A stretch of 64,000 nt of DNA, from contig JADJXE010000001.1 of the NCBI GenBank assembly GCA_016716005.1, forward strand, positions 2,679,001-2,743,000, given 5' to 3'. The position numbers were made by a program, and so were the translations under genes. Under the pieces are notes generated by a model. That model ran no database searches. It was not told the origin of the DNA and was given only the letters and a program-made list of their open reading frames with translations. Positions 25,117-31,426 of the stretch are shown here, in pieces. Each line of letters starts with the position of its first letter. Within the stretch, counting starts at the first letter, position 1. The stretch is from Acidimicrobiales bacterium (lineage in GTDB: Bacteria > Actinomycetota > Acidimicrobiia > Acidimicrobiales > JADJXE01).

Positions 25117-25617
25117 ATGGCTCTGTCCGAGCTGCTCGACGCGCTCCGCATCGACGAGGGGGCCGTGGTGATGGAGGCCTACATCAACGGCGTGTCGACC
25201 CGCTCGGTCGACGACCTCGTCGCGGCGATGGGCATCGAGGCGGGCATCTCGAAGTCCGAGGTGTCGCGCGTCTGCGCCGGGATCGACGAGCGAGTGAACG
25301 CCTTCCGCAACCGCACCCTCGGGCATGTCGCGTTCCCGTACGTGCACCTCGACGCGACCTACGCCAACGTCCGCGACGACGCCTTGGGCCAGGTCGTGTC
25401 CCGAGCCGTGGTGGTGGCCACCGGGATCACCGCCAACGGTGACCGGGAGGTCCTCGGGGTCGACATCGGCGACAGCGAGGGCGAGACGTTCTGGGGCCGG
25501 TTCCTGCGCTCGCTCAAGGACCGGGGACTCACCGTGGTGTGGCTGGTGATCTCCGACGCGCACGCCGGGCTGCGCAACGCCATCCGCCGGCACTTCCAGG
25601 GTGCGGCGTGGCAGCGC
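25117..25617 (+). pseudogene. IS256 transposase, 5' part (internal deletion; split by IS110)
   Basis: Starts MALSELLDALR behind an aggag site, then jumps to IDEGAVVMEAYINGVSTRSV. Intact relatives have roughly 90 residues between these two segments, so an in-frame deletion has removed the DNA-binding N-terminal part. The Mule-type catalytic core follows, with the first DDE aspartate in PYVHLDATYANV and the second in LVISDAHAGLRNA. The frame ends at GAAWQR, where the IS110 element enters. The rest of the protein resumes in frame at 27164. Confidence 0.9.
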
Positions 25618-25664
25618 TCGTCAGTGCATCATCCACCTCGGCGGCTTGATGTCGTCGAAGCATG

Positions 25665-25835
25665 TATGGCTGGCGGGATGGTCCCGCTGGTCGCTCCCCG
25701 CCGGCGGGAGAGGGCCTTGGCAGCGTGACCTTCGAGGTCCTTCGGCAGACCTGTCCCTCCCGCCGGTGGCGAGCTCCGCACTGGCCATTGGGAGTTGCGC
25801 TTCGAGCGCCGTGACGAGCGACCAGGTCGAGCACG
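25665..25835 (+). ncRNA. Predicted IS110 bridge RNA with readable target and donor guides
   Basis: Three hairpins can be drawn by eye. (1) A 5' stem at 25673-25687 (gcggga/tcccgc). (2) A target loop closed by a ten-base-pair stem 25701-25710/25757-25766 plus three more pairs after a bulge. (3) A donor loop closed by 25773-25776/25829-25832 and 25781-25784/25822-25825. In the target loop 25718-25725 (TGGCAGCG) equals the left target flank 25609-25616, and 25741-25748 pairs with the right target CTGCCGGG at 27163-27170 (two G-U wobbles). In the donor loop 25788-25795 (TTGGGAGT) equals the right end 27155-27162, and 25812-25818 (TGACGAG) is the complement of 25617-25623 (core CT plus left end). 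All four guides therefore match, which strongly supports the assignment. Exact RNA ends are not determined. Confidence 0.9.
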
Positions 25836-25871
25836 CCGTGGGGTGGTGACACGACCTCCAAGGAGGACGTG

Positions 25872-27056
25872 ATGTCCATGTTTGCAGGCATCGATTGGGG
25901 TGGCGCGCACCACCAGCTCGCGATCGTCGACGACGTTGGCGACGTGAAGGTGAACCAGCGGTTCGCGCACACCAGCGACGGCGTCGACGAGCTGTTGGCC
26001 GTTCTCGATGCCATCGGGACAGCGACACCGGTGGCGATCGAGCGCAGCGAGGGGGTCCTCGTCGAGGCCCTGCAACTGGCCGGCCACGCCGTGTTCCCGG
26101 TGAGCCCTCGGGTCTCGGCTCGAGCACGGGAGCGCTACCAGTCCGCGGCCCGCAAGGATGACCGGTTCGACGCGTTCGTGCTGGCCGACACGTTGCGTCA
26201 CGAGCACAGCCGTTGGCGCCCGCTCGCGATCCCGTCTCCGACGCTTGCCGAGCTGCGCGTGCTCGTGCGCGATCGACGACGCATCCTCGAGAACCAGAGG
26301 GGCGTGGAGTCACAACTGCGGTCGGCTCTCGAGGCCTACCACCCGGCCGCCGCCAAGCTGTTCTCCAGTGTCGACCGGTCGATCACCTTGGCGTTCGTGC
26401 GGGACTACCCGACACCGGAGACGGCCGCGCACGTCGGCCCGGCGCGCATGCAACGGTTCCTCGATCGCCACGGCTACACCGGCCGCGTTGCCGCCGAGAT
26501 TCTCGTCGAGCGGTTGCACACGCACCTGCTCACCGCGAGAGCGGGCAGCGTCGAAGGTCATCGCTTCGGCGCCCTCGCGCTGGTCGACCAACTCGAACTG
26601 CTCAACCGTCAGCTCAAGGCGTTCGACGCGCGCATCGCCGACGTGTTCGCCGCCCACCCCGACAGCGCCATCTTCGACAGCTTCCCCGCCGCCGGACCGG
26701 TCATCGTCGCCAGCCTCCTCGCCGAGATCGGCGAAGACCGCCACCGCCTTCCCACCGTCGACGTGCTGCTCGCCGAGGCCGGCCTCGCACCCGTGACCCA
26801 CGCGTCCGGCAAGGTCACCCGAGTCCGGCTCCGACGCGCCTGCAACCTGCGACTGCGCGACACGTTCAACTGGTGGGCCTACACCCTCGAACGCGTCGAC
26901 GAACCCAGCCGCGTCACCTACCTCGCCGCCCTCGACCGCGGCCAACACTCCCATCGGGCGCTGCGCACCATCGGCGCTCGCTGGGCCCGGATCCTGTGGC
27001 GTTGCTGGCAGGACCACGCCACCTACGACCCCGACCGGCGGACTGCGACCGCCTGA
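25872..27056 (+). CDS. IS110-family transposase (DEDD + Tnp domains)
   Basis: Recombinase of 394 residues that uses the adjacent bridge RNA to pair donor and target DNA. The N-terminal RuvC-like domain has Asp8 (GIDWG), Glu57 (AIERSEG), Asp97 and Asp100 (KDDRFDAFVLAD). A coiled-coil middle part spans about 125-165 and 215-260. The C-terminal Tnp domain carries FPAAGPVIVASLLAEIG and AGLAPVTHASGK with the likely nucleophile Ser312. All expected catalytic residues are present and the frame is open, so it may be active. An aggagg site (25861-25866) precedes the ATG at 25872 by five bases; a GTG at 25869 and an ATG at 25878 are alternatives. Confidence 0.93.
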   Translation: MSMFAGIDWGGAHHQLAIVDDVGDVKVNQRFAHTSDGVDELLAVLDAIGTATPVAIERSEGVLVEALQLAGHAVFPVSPRVSARARERYQSAARKDDRFDAFVLADTLRHEHSRWRPLAIPSPTLAELRVLVRDRRRILENQRGVESQLRSALEAYHPAAAKLFSSVDRSITLAFVRDYPTPETAAHVGPARMQRFLDRHGYTGRVAAEILVERLHTHLLTARAGSVEGHRFGALALVDQLELLNRQLKAFDARIADVFAAHPDSAIFDSFPAAGPVIVASLLAEIGEDRHRLPTVDVLLAEAGLAPVTHASGKVTRVRLRRACNLRLRDTFNWWAYTLERVDEPSRVTYLAALDRGQHSHRALRTIGARWARILWRCWQDHATYDPDRRTATA

Positions 27057-27148
27057 CAAGCAGCAGCGGGACGCGAACGGTCACCCAGAGGTCGCCTGCT
27101 TCGGCGCGCCTCGTCGGATCTCCCGATCGACCCGAGAAACGGGCAGGG

Positions 27149-27154
27149 TTGACC
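27149..27154 (+). promoter_or_regulatory. Right-end -35 box for a circle-junction promoter of the IS110 bridge RNA
   Basis: TTGACC lies ten bases before the right end. When the element circularises and base 27164 joins 25619, an 18-base spacer leads to CATCAT (25627-25632), giving a sigma-70-like promoter pointing into the bridge RNA. This mirrors the known arrangement in IS110 elements, where the RNA is made mainly from the excised circle. The assignment is inferred from spacing. Confidence 0.55.
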
Positions 27155-27163
27155 TTGGGAGTC

Positions 27164-27637
27164 TGCCGGGTGCACTTCGCCCGCAACCTGCAGGCCTGTG
27201 TCCCCAAGGCTCACCGAGAGATGGTCGCTGCCCTGTTCCGGTCGGTGTTCGCGCTCACCGACCCGGCCGCCGTGGCCGCCCGCTGGGACGAGGCCGCCAC
27301 CACCCTGGACGCCAAGTTCCCCAAAGCCGCCCAGCTCATGGTCGACGCCCGCGACGACGTGCTCGCGTTCAGCGCGTTCCCGCAGGCCCACTGGCGCAAG
27401 ATCTGGTCGAACAACCCGCTCGAGCGGGTCGACAAGGAGATCAAGAGCCGCTCCCGCGTTGTCGGGATCTTCCCCAACGACGCCGACGACCTCCGCCTCA
27501 TCGGCGCCATCCTCGCTGACCAACACGACGAGTGGGCCGTAGCCCGCCGCTACCTCTCCGAAGCATCCATGGCAGCGATCAACCAGCCGCGCGACACTGA
27601 CCCCGCTCAGCCCGCTGAACTCGAATCGGCCCACTGA
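27164..27637 (+). pseudogene. IS256 transposase, 3' part
   Basis: Continues the interrupted IS256 transposase in frame: CRVHFARNLQACVPKAHREM, then FSAFPQAHWRKIWSNNPLER and the DDE glutamate in LERVDKEIKSR, followed by VVGIFPNDADDLRLIGAILA and a stop at 27637. This C-terminal part is complete and undamaged apart from the separation caused by the IS110 insertion, so the insertion is probably recent. Confidence 0.9.
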
Positions 27638-27658
27638 GCCACGGGGAATCCGCCCACG

Positions 27659-27683
27659 CGAACCCCACCACTCCGCGGGACTC
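27659..27683 (-). repeat. IS256 right inverted repeat
   Basis: Reverse complement matches 25016-25040 at 22 of 25 positions; it begins 21 bases after the transposase stop. Confidence 0.8.
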
Positions 27684-27791
27684 ATACCCCGCTCTCTCGA
27701 ACCGCATGCGCGTAGCGTAAGGCTCCACGTCCTGCGCAACACGCTGACTTCACCCTGCCGCGACCGCTGGCGACGGCGGCGGTTCGGGAGT

Positions 27792-27824
27792 CCCACCGAC
27801 TTCTCGCCGACTCGGCGCCATGGA
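27792..27824 (+). repeat. 33-bp dispersed repeat, copy B
   Basis: Matches 22421-22453 at 29 of 33 positions. It contains a perfect inverted repeat cgccga-c-tcggcg. Both copies lie at the outer edges of the mobile zone. The 27684-27840 stretch otherwise shows no gene. Confidence 0.55.
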
Positions 27825-27840
27825 GTCGGCAGCCGCCGCT

Positions 27841-28002
27841 CGCTCTGGCCACGGACCGCCAGCCGCTCGGGCTCGGGTTCCGGGCCTTCGCGGCCAACCA
27901 CGCGCCCGACGCTTCCACGAGTGTCACGGCCTCGAGGCGGTGGAGCACACCGGCGGAGCCGGCAACGAGGAGGGGGCGTCCGACGTCCGCCACCGCTACC
28001 GC
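27841..28002 (+). pseudogene. GNAT acetyltransferase C-terminal remnant (frameshifted)
   Basis: One frame reads PLGLGFRAFAANH. The next frame, starting a few bases later, reads ARRFHECHGLEAVEHTGGAG and NEEGASDVRHRY. Together these match the last third of GNAT N-acetyltransferases (N-x-x-ARRFYE-x-HGF ... DG-x-x-NEE-x-PDVRY). Nothing resembling the acetyl-CoA-binding part precedes it. The gene was probably truncated when the adjacent IS256 element arrived, and then drifted. Confidence 0.6.
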
Positions 28003-28096
28003 AGCCCGCCGCCCGCCCGTGCGTGCGCACGGGCGCAGCCGGCGATGGCGACGAGGTGCCATCATCGCTGGGAACCGATCGACGAGGAGCACCCCC

Positions 28097-28594
28097 ATGG
28101 CGCGGGCCACCCCCCAGAACCTGAACGAGCGCGAGCGAGTGCTGCTGCTCGAGACCGAGCGCACGCGGCTCGCCGAGCTCGACGAGGACGGCCTCATCGC
28201 CCTGCACGAGCGGGTCCGCCGTGAGCGCAACAAGCAGGTGCAGCTCCACCGGCGCAACGCCGCCAAGGCCGTGGAGGCCAAGGGCGCTCGAGGCAAGGCC
28301 ACCCAGGCACCCCGCCGGTCGGCATCCAAGGCCGAGATCTTCGAGGACGCCCTGGCCCGGGTGAGCCGAGCGCTGGGCGCGGCGGCCGCCGCCAGCGCCA
28401 GGCAGCTCAAGGAGGAGCGCATCGCCGCCGCACGCGGTGTGCGGGCCGCGGCAGCCCCGTCGGCTGGCCCTGCCGAACCGACGGCGCCCGCCGGTCGCAC
28501 GGCGGCCAGGCAACGACGACCTGTCGAGAAGAAGACGGCCGCCAGCAACCGGGCCGCCGGCCGGCGCGCGCAGGCCAAGCGCGACGCCCGCTGA
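28097..28594 (+). CDS. Small basic hypothetical protein
   Basis: A 165-residue, strongly basic protein with a helical N-terminal half (LNERERVLLLETERTRLAEL, LIALHERVRRERNK, AEIFEDALARVSRALGAAAA) and a Lys/Arg/Ala/Pro-rich low-complexity tail (GRTAARQRRPVEKKTAASNR). Such tails are common in DNA- or RNA-binding proteins such as histone-like HupB, but no known domain is recognised. The start is ATG 28097 with a gaggag site nine bases upstream. It stands alone between the GNAT remnant and the methyltransferase. A nucleoid role is only a guess. Confidence 0.7.
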   Translation: MARATPQNLNERERVLLLETERTRLAELDEDGLIALHERVRRERNKQVQLHRRNAAKAVEAKGARGKATQAPRRSASKAEIFEDALARVSRALGAAAAASARQLKEERIAAARGVRAAAAPSAGPAEPTAPAGRTAARQRRPVEKKTAASNRAAGRRAQAKRDAR

Positions 28595-28673
28595 CCAGGG
28601 CAGGCTGAACCGCGTCGTCGGTGCACGGCTCGCGATCGCCGGAACCCGGCGACCGGCGAGCCGGGGAGGACCG

Positions 28674-29432
28674 ATGGACAACGGGCAGGAGCGGTTCTAC
28701 GGGGAGCTGGCCACGTGGTGGCCCTTGATCTCGCCGGTCTCCGACTACGAGGAGGAGAGCGGCGAGATCGAGCGCCATCTGCGGTCGGCCTCCATCGGGG
28801 TGGCCGACGTGCTCGAGCTCGGCAGCGGCGGCGGGCATGTCGCGTACTGGCTGAAGCGCTCGTTCCGGCTCACGCTGGTCGATCTCTCCCCGGCGATGCT
28901 GGCCGTGTCCGCCTCGCTGAACCCCGAATGCGAGCACCACACCGGTGACATGACCAGCGTGCGCCTCGGCCGCTCGTTCGACGCCGTCCTCATCCATGAC
29001 GCGGTCGACTACCTGACCACCGAGGACCAGATCGTGGCGACGTTGCGGACGGCCTACGAGCACTGCCGGCCGGGCGGCATCCTCGTGGTGCTGCCCGACC
29101 ACACCCGCGAGACCTTCGAGCCGGCCACCGACCACGGCGGCTCCGACGGCCCCGACGGCCGGGGGGTGCGGTTCCTGGAGTGGTCCACCGACCCCGATCC
29201 GCAGGACACGACGGTCCGCACCGACTACGCCTTCCTCCTGCGCGACGAGCACGGCGAGGTGCGGGTGGTCCACGACGTCCACGTGACGGGCCTCTTCCCG
29301 CAGGCAACCTGGCTTCGCCTCCTCGCCGACGCCGGGTTCCGCTCCGAGGCGCGCACGGAGCACACCACCGAGGACCGGGAGCCGCGGACCGTCTTCGTCG
29401 GCCACCGCCCGACCGCGCCGAGTGCCCGCTGA
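28674..29432 (+). CDS. Class I SAM-dependent methyltransferase
   Basis: A 252-residue enzyme with a Rossmann-type SAM fold. Motif I VLELGSGGGHVAYWL lies near residue 43, the acidic SAM-ribose residue in LTLVDLSPAML follows, then HTGDMTSVRL and motif IV FDAVLIHDAVDYL. The C-terminal strands (FRSEARTEHTTEDREPRTVF) are complete. The substrate is unknown; the DAVDYLTTEDQ element resembles small-molecule methyltransferases. The ATG at 28674 follows a ggggagga purine tract at normal spacing, making this one of the better Shine-Dalgarno starts in the window; an upstream frame extension is antisense-like filler. Confidence 0.85.
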   Translation: MDNGQERFYGELATWWPLISPVSDYEEESGEIERHLRSASIGVADVLELGSGGGHVAYWLKRSFRLTLVDLSPAMLAVSASLNPECEHHTGDMTSVRLGRSFDAVLIHDAVDYLTTEDQIVATLRTAYEHCRPGGILVVLPDHTRETFEPATDHGGSDGPDGRGVRFLEWSTDPDPQDTTVRTDYAFLLRDEHGEVRVVHDVHVTGLFPQATWLRLLADAGFRSEARTEHTTEDREPRTVFVGHRPTAPSAR

Positions 29433-29570
29433 TGGCCAGGGCCGGGAGTCGGCGATCATCTGCACCAGCCGCTCGCTGATGGCGGCGGGGGTGCCGGACT
29501 TCTCCTCGACGGGCTCCGGGTGCCAGGCTGGGATCCGAGCGCGAGGACCCTCGCAGAGTGGATGTGGGGC

Positions 29571-30413
29571 ATGAGCGACATCGACCTGCGCGACTGGGTC
29601 GGGAAGCGGGAGGAGACCTCCGACCGCCTGTACCCGACCCCGGCCAGGGCGCTCGCGCTCACCCTCGACCAGGCCGAGCTCGAGGTGCTCGACGGCAGCG
29701 TGCTGCCCGAGCTGTGGCACTGGCTGTACTTCCTGCCGATCGTCCCGACGTCGGGGCTCGGCGTCGACGGGCACCCGCAACGGGGTGGGTTCCTGCCGCC
29801 GATCTCGCTGGAGCGTCGCATGTGGGCCGGCGGGAGGCTGGTGTTCCACCGCGACCTGCACATCGGCGAGCAGGTGCAGAAGACGTCGGAGATCCTGACG
29901 ATCACCGAGAAGCAGGGCAAGGTCGGCCCGATGGTCTTCGTCACCGTCCGCCACGCCATCGCGTCGCCGCAGGGCCTGGCCGTCGAGGAGGACCAGGACA
30001 TCGTCTACCTGCCCATGCCCGAGTCGTACGCCGCGCCCCCGCCCGACCCGCTGCCCGAGGACCTGGGGTGGAAGGAGGCCCGCCCCGTCGATCCGGTGCT
30101 GCTGTTCCGGTTCTCGGCGCTCACGTTCAACGGCCACCGCATCCACTACGACCTCCGCTACGCCACCGAGGCCGAGCGCTATCCGGGCCTCGTCGTCCAG
30201 GGGCCGCTGCAGGCCGTGCTGCTCATGGAGTCGGCCAAGCGGCACCTCCCGGGCGCGGTGCCGGCCACCTACACCTTCAGGGCGGCGCGCCCGATCTTCG
30301 ACGTCGACCCGTGCGTCGTCGCCGGTCGGCGGGCGCCCGACGGCGGGTTCGACCTGTTCACCGCGAACGGCACCGACGACATCGCCATGCGGGCTCATGT
30401 CACGTGGAGGTGA
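29571..30413 (+). CDS. meh: Mesaconyl-C4-CoA hydratase-like protein (HTD2/FAS1-type dehydratase)
   Basis: A 280-residue double-hotdog protein. The N-terminal half begins MSDIDLRDWVGKREETSDRL and has LPELWHWLYFLPIVPTSGLG and GGFLPPISLERRMWAGGRL. The C-terminal half carries the hydratase-2 motif region FSALTFNGHRIHYDLRYA with the catalytic-type Asp/His spacing. The FAS1-like dehydratase N-domain plus MaoC-like C-domain is the layout of mesaconyl-C4-CoA (3-methylfumaryl-CoA) hydratases and of mitochondrial HTD2. Because mcl- and mct-like genes follow directly, hydration of mesaconyl-C4-CoA to citramalyl-CoA is the likely role. ATG 29571 is chosen; ATG 29562 and GTG 29520 are in frame. Confidence 0.72.
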   Translation: MSDIDLRDWVGKREETSDRLYPTPARALALTLDQAELEVLDGSVLPELWHWLYFLPIVPTSGLGVDGHPQRGGFLPPISLERRMWAGGRLVFHRDLHIGEQVQKTSEILTITEKQGKVGPMVFVTVRHAIASPQGLAVEEDQDIVYLPMPESYAAPPPDPLPEDLGWKEARPVDPVLLFRFSALTFNGHRIHYDLRYATEAERYPGLVVQGPLQAVLLMESAKRHLPGAVPATYTFRAARPIFDVDPCVVAGRRAPDGGFDLFTANGTDDIAMRAHVTWR

Positions 30414-30422
30414 CTGATCGCC

Positions 30423-31337
30423 GTGCGACTCGAACGTTCGGTGCTGCTGGTGCCGGGCTCCAGCTGGAAGATGATCGAGAAGGCGTCGGTGGCCGGGGCC
30501 GATGCGGTGTGCATCGACCTCGAGGACGCCGTGGCCGTCACCGAGAAGGAGGCGAGCCGCGCCAACGTGAGCCGGGCGTTCCGCGAGCTCGACTTCGGCC
30601 GTGCGTCGCGGATGTTGCGGATCAACGGGCTCGACACGTCGTTCGCCTACCGAGACCTCGTCGAGGTCGTCGAGGACGTGGGTGACCGGATCGATGGAAT
30701 CGTCATCCCGAAGGTCGACACCCCGGCCGACGTGCTGTTCGTGGACCGGCTGCTCTCCCAGATCGAGAGCCACCGACGGTACGAGCGAGCCATCGGCGTC
30801 GAGGCGCTGATCGAGACGGCGGCCGGCTGCGTGAACGTCCGGGAGATCGCGGCGTGCTCGTCACGCCTGGAGGCGCTCGTCTACGGCTCGGGCGACTACG
30901 CCGCCTCGGTGCAGATGCCGATGGACTCCATCGGCGAGCTCGACGAGCACGACGAGATCTACCCGGGCCACCGCTGGCACTACGTGATGCACGCCATCGT
31001 GAGCGCGGCGAGGGCGTACGGGAAGCGGGTGATCGACGGCCCGTTCGGCGGTGTCGCCGACCCCGAAGGGCTCGCCCGCGCGTGCAAGGTGGGCCGGGCG
31101 ATGGGGTTCGACGGCAAGTGGTGCATCCACCCGGGCCAGATCGACACGGTCAACCGCACCTTCGTCCCGTCGGAGCGGGAGCTGCGCTGGGCGCAGACCG
31201 TGGTGAGCGAGTACGAGGCCGCCGTCGCGGAGGGCAGGGGCGCCGTCAGCGTGAACGGCAAGATGATCGACGTCGCCTCGCTGCGGATGTGCGAGACCGT
31301 CGTCGAGCGTGCCCGCCTCGCCGGCTTGCTGCCGTGA
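30423..31337 (+). CDS. mcl: Citramalyl-CoA/malyl-CoA lyase-like (HpcH/HpaI, CitE superfamily)
   Basis: TIM-barrel lyase of 304 residues. Substrate and metal residues are recognisable: RSVLLVPGSSWKMIEKA, VCIDLEDAV with the metal-facing Glu/Asp, MLRINGLDTSF with the CoA/carboxylate Arg, ALIETAAGCVN with the metal Glu and YGSGDYAASVQM with the metal Asp. The C-terminal GKWCIHPGQIDTVNRTF is the CoA-binding lid typical of malyl-/citramalyl-CoA lyases. It should split citramalyl-CoA into pyruvate and acetyl-CoA, or malyl-CoA into glyoxylate and acetyl-CoA; the neighbours favour citramalyl-CoA. The GTG start lies ten bases after the meh stop. Confidence 0.82.
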   Translation: MRLERSVLLVPGSSWKMIEKASVAGADAVCIDLEDAVAVTEKEASRANVSRAFRELDFGRASRMLRINGLDTSFAYRDLVEVVEDVGDRIDGIVIPKVDTPADVLFVDRLLSQIESHRRYERAIGVEALIETAAGCVNVREIAACSSRLEALVYGSGDYAASVQMPMDSIGELDEHDEIYPGHRWHYVMHAIVSAARAYGKRVIDGPFGGVADPEGLARACKVGRAMGFDGKWCIHPGQIDTVNRTFVPSERELRWAQTVVSEYEAAVAEGRGAVSVNGKMIDVASLRMCETVVERARLAGLLP

Positions 31338-31370
31338 GCGCCCCAGCGCCCCTCCTCGATCCGTCGGCAC

Positions 31371-31407
31371 GCACCGAGAGAGCCGGCACCGAGAGAGCCG
31401 GCACCGA
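31371..31407 (+). repeat. 15-bp tandem repeat before the CoA-transferase gene
   Basis: Two exact copies of gcaccgagagagccg followed by a seven-base third copy. It lies between a GTG overlapping the lyase stop (31334) and the preferred ATG (31427). If translated it would encode TERAGTERAGTE. Confidence 0.7.
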
Positions 31408-31426
31408 AGGACTGGAAGGCAACGAC

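Larger units (their letters stand above)
25619..27164 (+). mobile_element. IS110-family element (1546 bp) with CT core dinucleotides
   Basis: Removing 25619-27164 rejoins the IS256 transposase exactly and in frame (WQR + CRVHF), which fixes both ends. The dinucleotide CT occurs at the left border (25617-25618) and is the last two bases at the right (27163-27164), as expected for the core of IS110 elements, which make no other target duplication and have no inverted repeats. The element has a 250-base non-coding left end containing a predicted bridge RNA, one transposase gene and a 108-base right end. This is the IS110-subgroup layout (RNA upstream of the gene). Confidence 0.92.
25016..27683 (+). 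mobile_element. Defective IS256-family element carrying a nested IS110 element
   Basis: The ends are 25-bp inverted repeats (25016-25040 and 27659-27683) matching at 22 of 25 positions. Between them is one IS256-family transposase gene that has lost about 90 codons near its 5' end and is split by an IS110 insertion after the codon for residue 167. Without the guest it would be about 1.12 kb. No clear target-site duplication is visible next to the repeats. Confidence 0.85.

Noticed and set aside
29433..29570. Minus-strand segment reading AISERLVQMIADSRPW, possibly a GntR-like or dehydrogenase tail
   Set aside because: Only about 35 residues, no start or stop context and no firm family match; left as intergenic.
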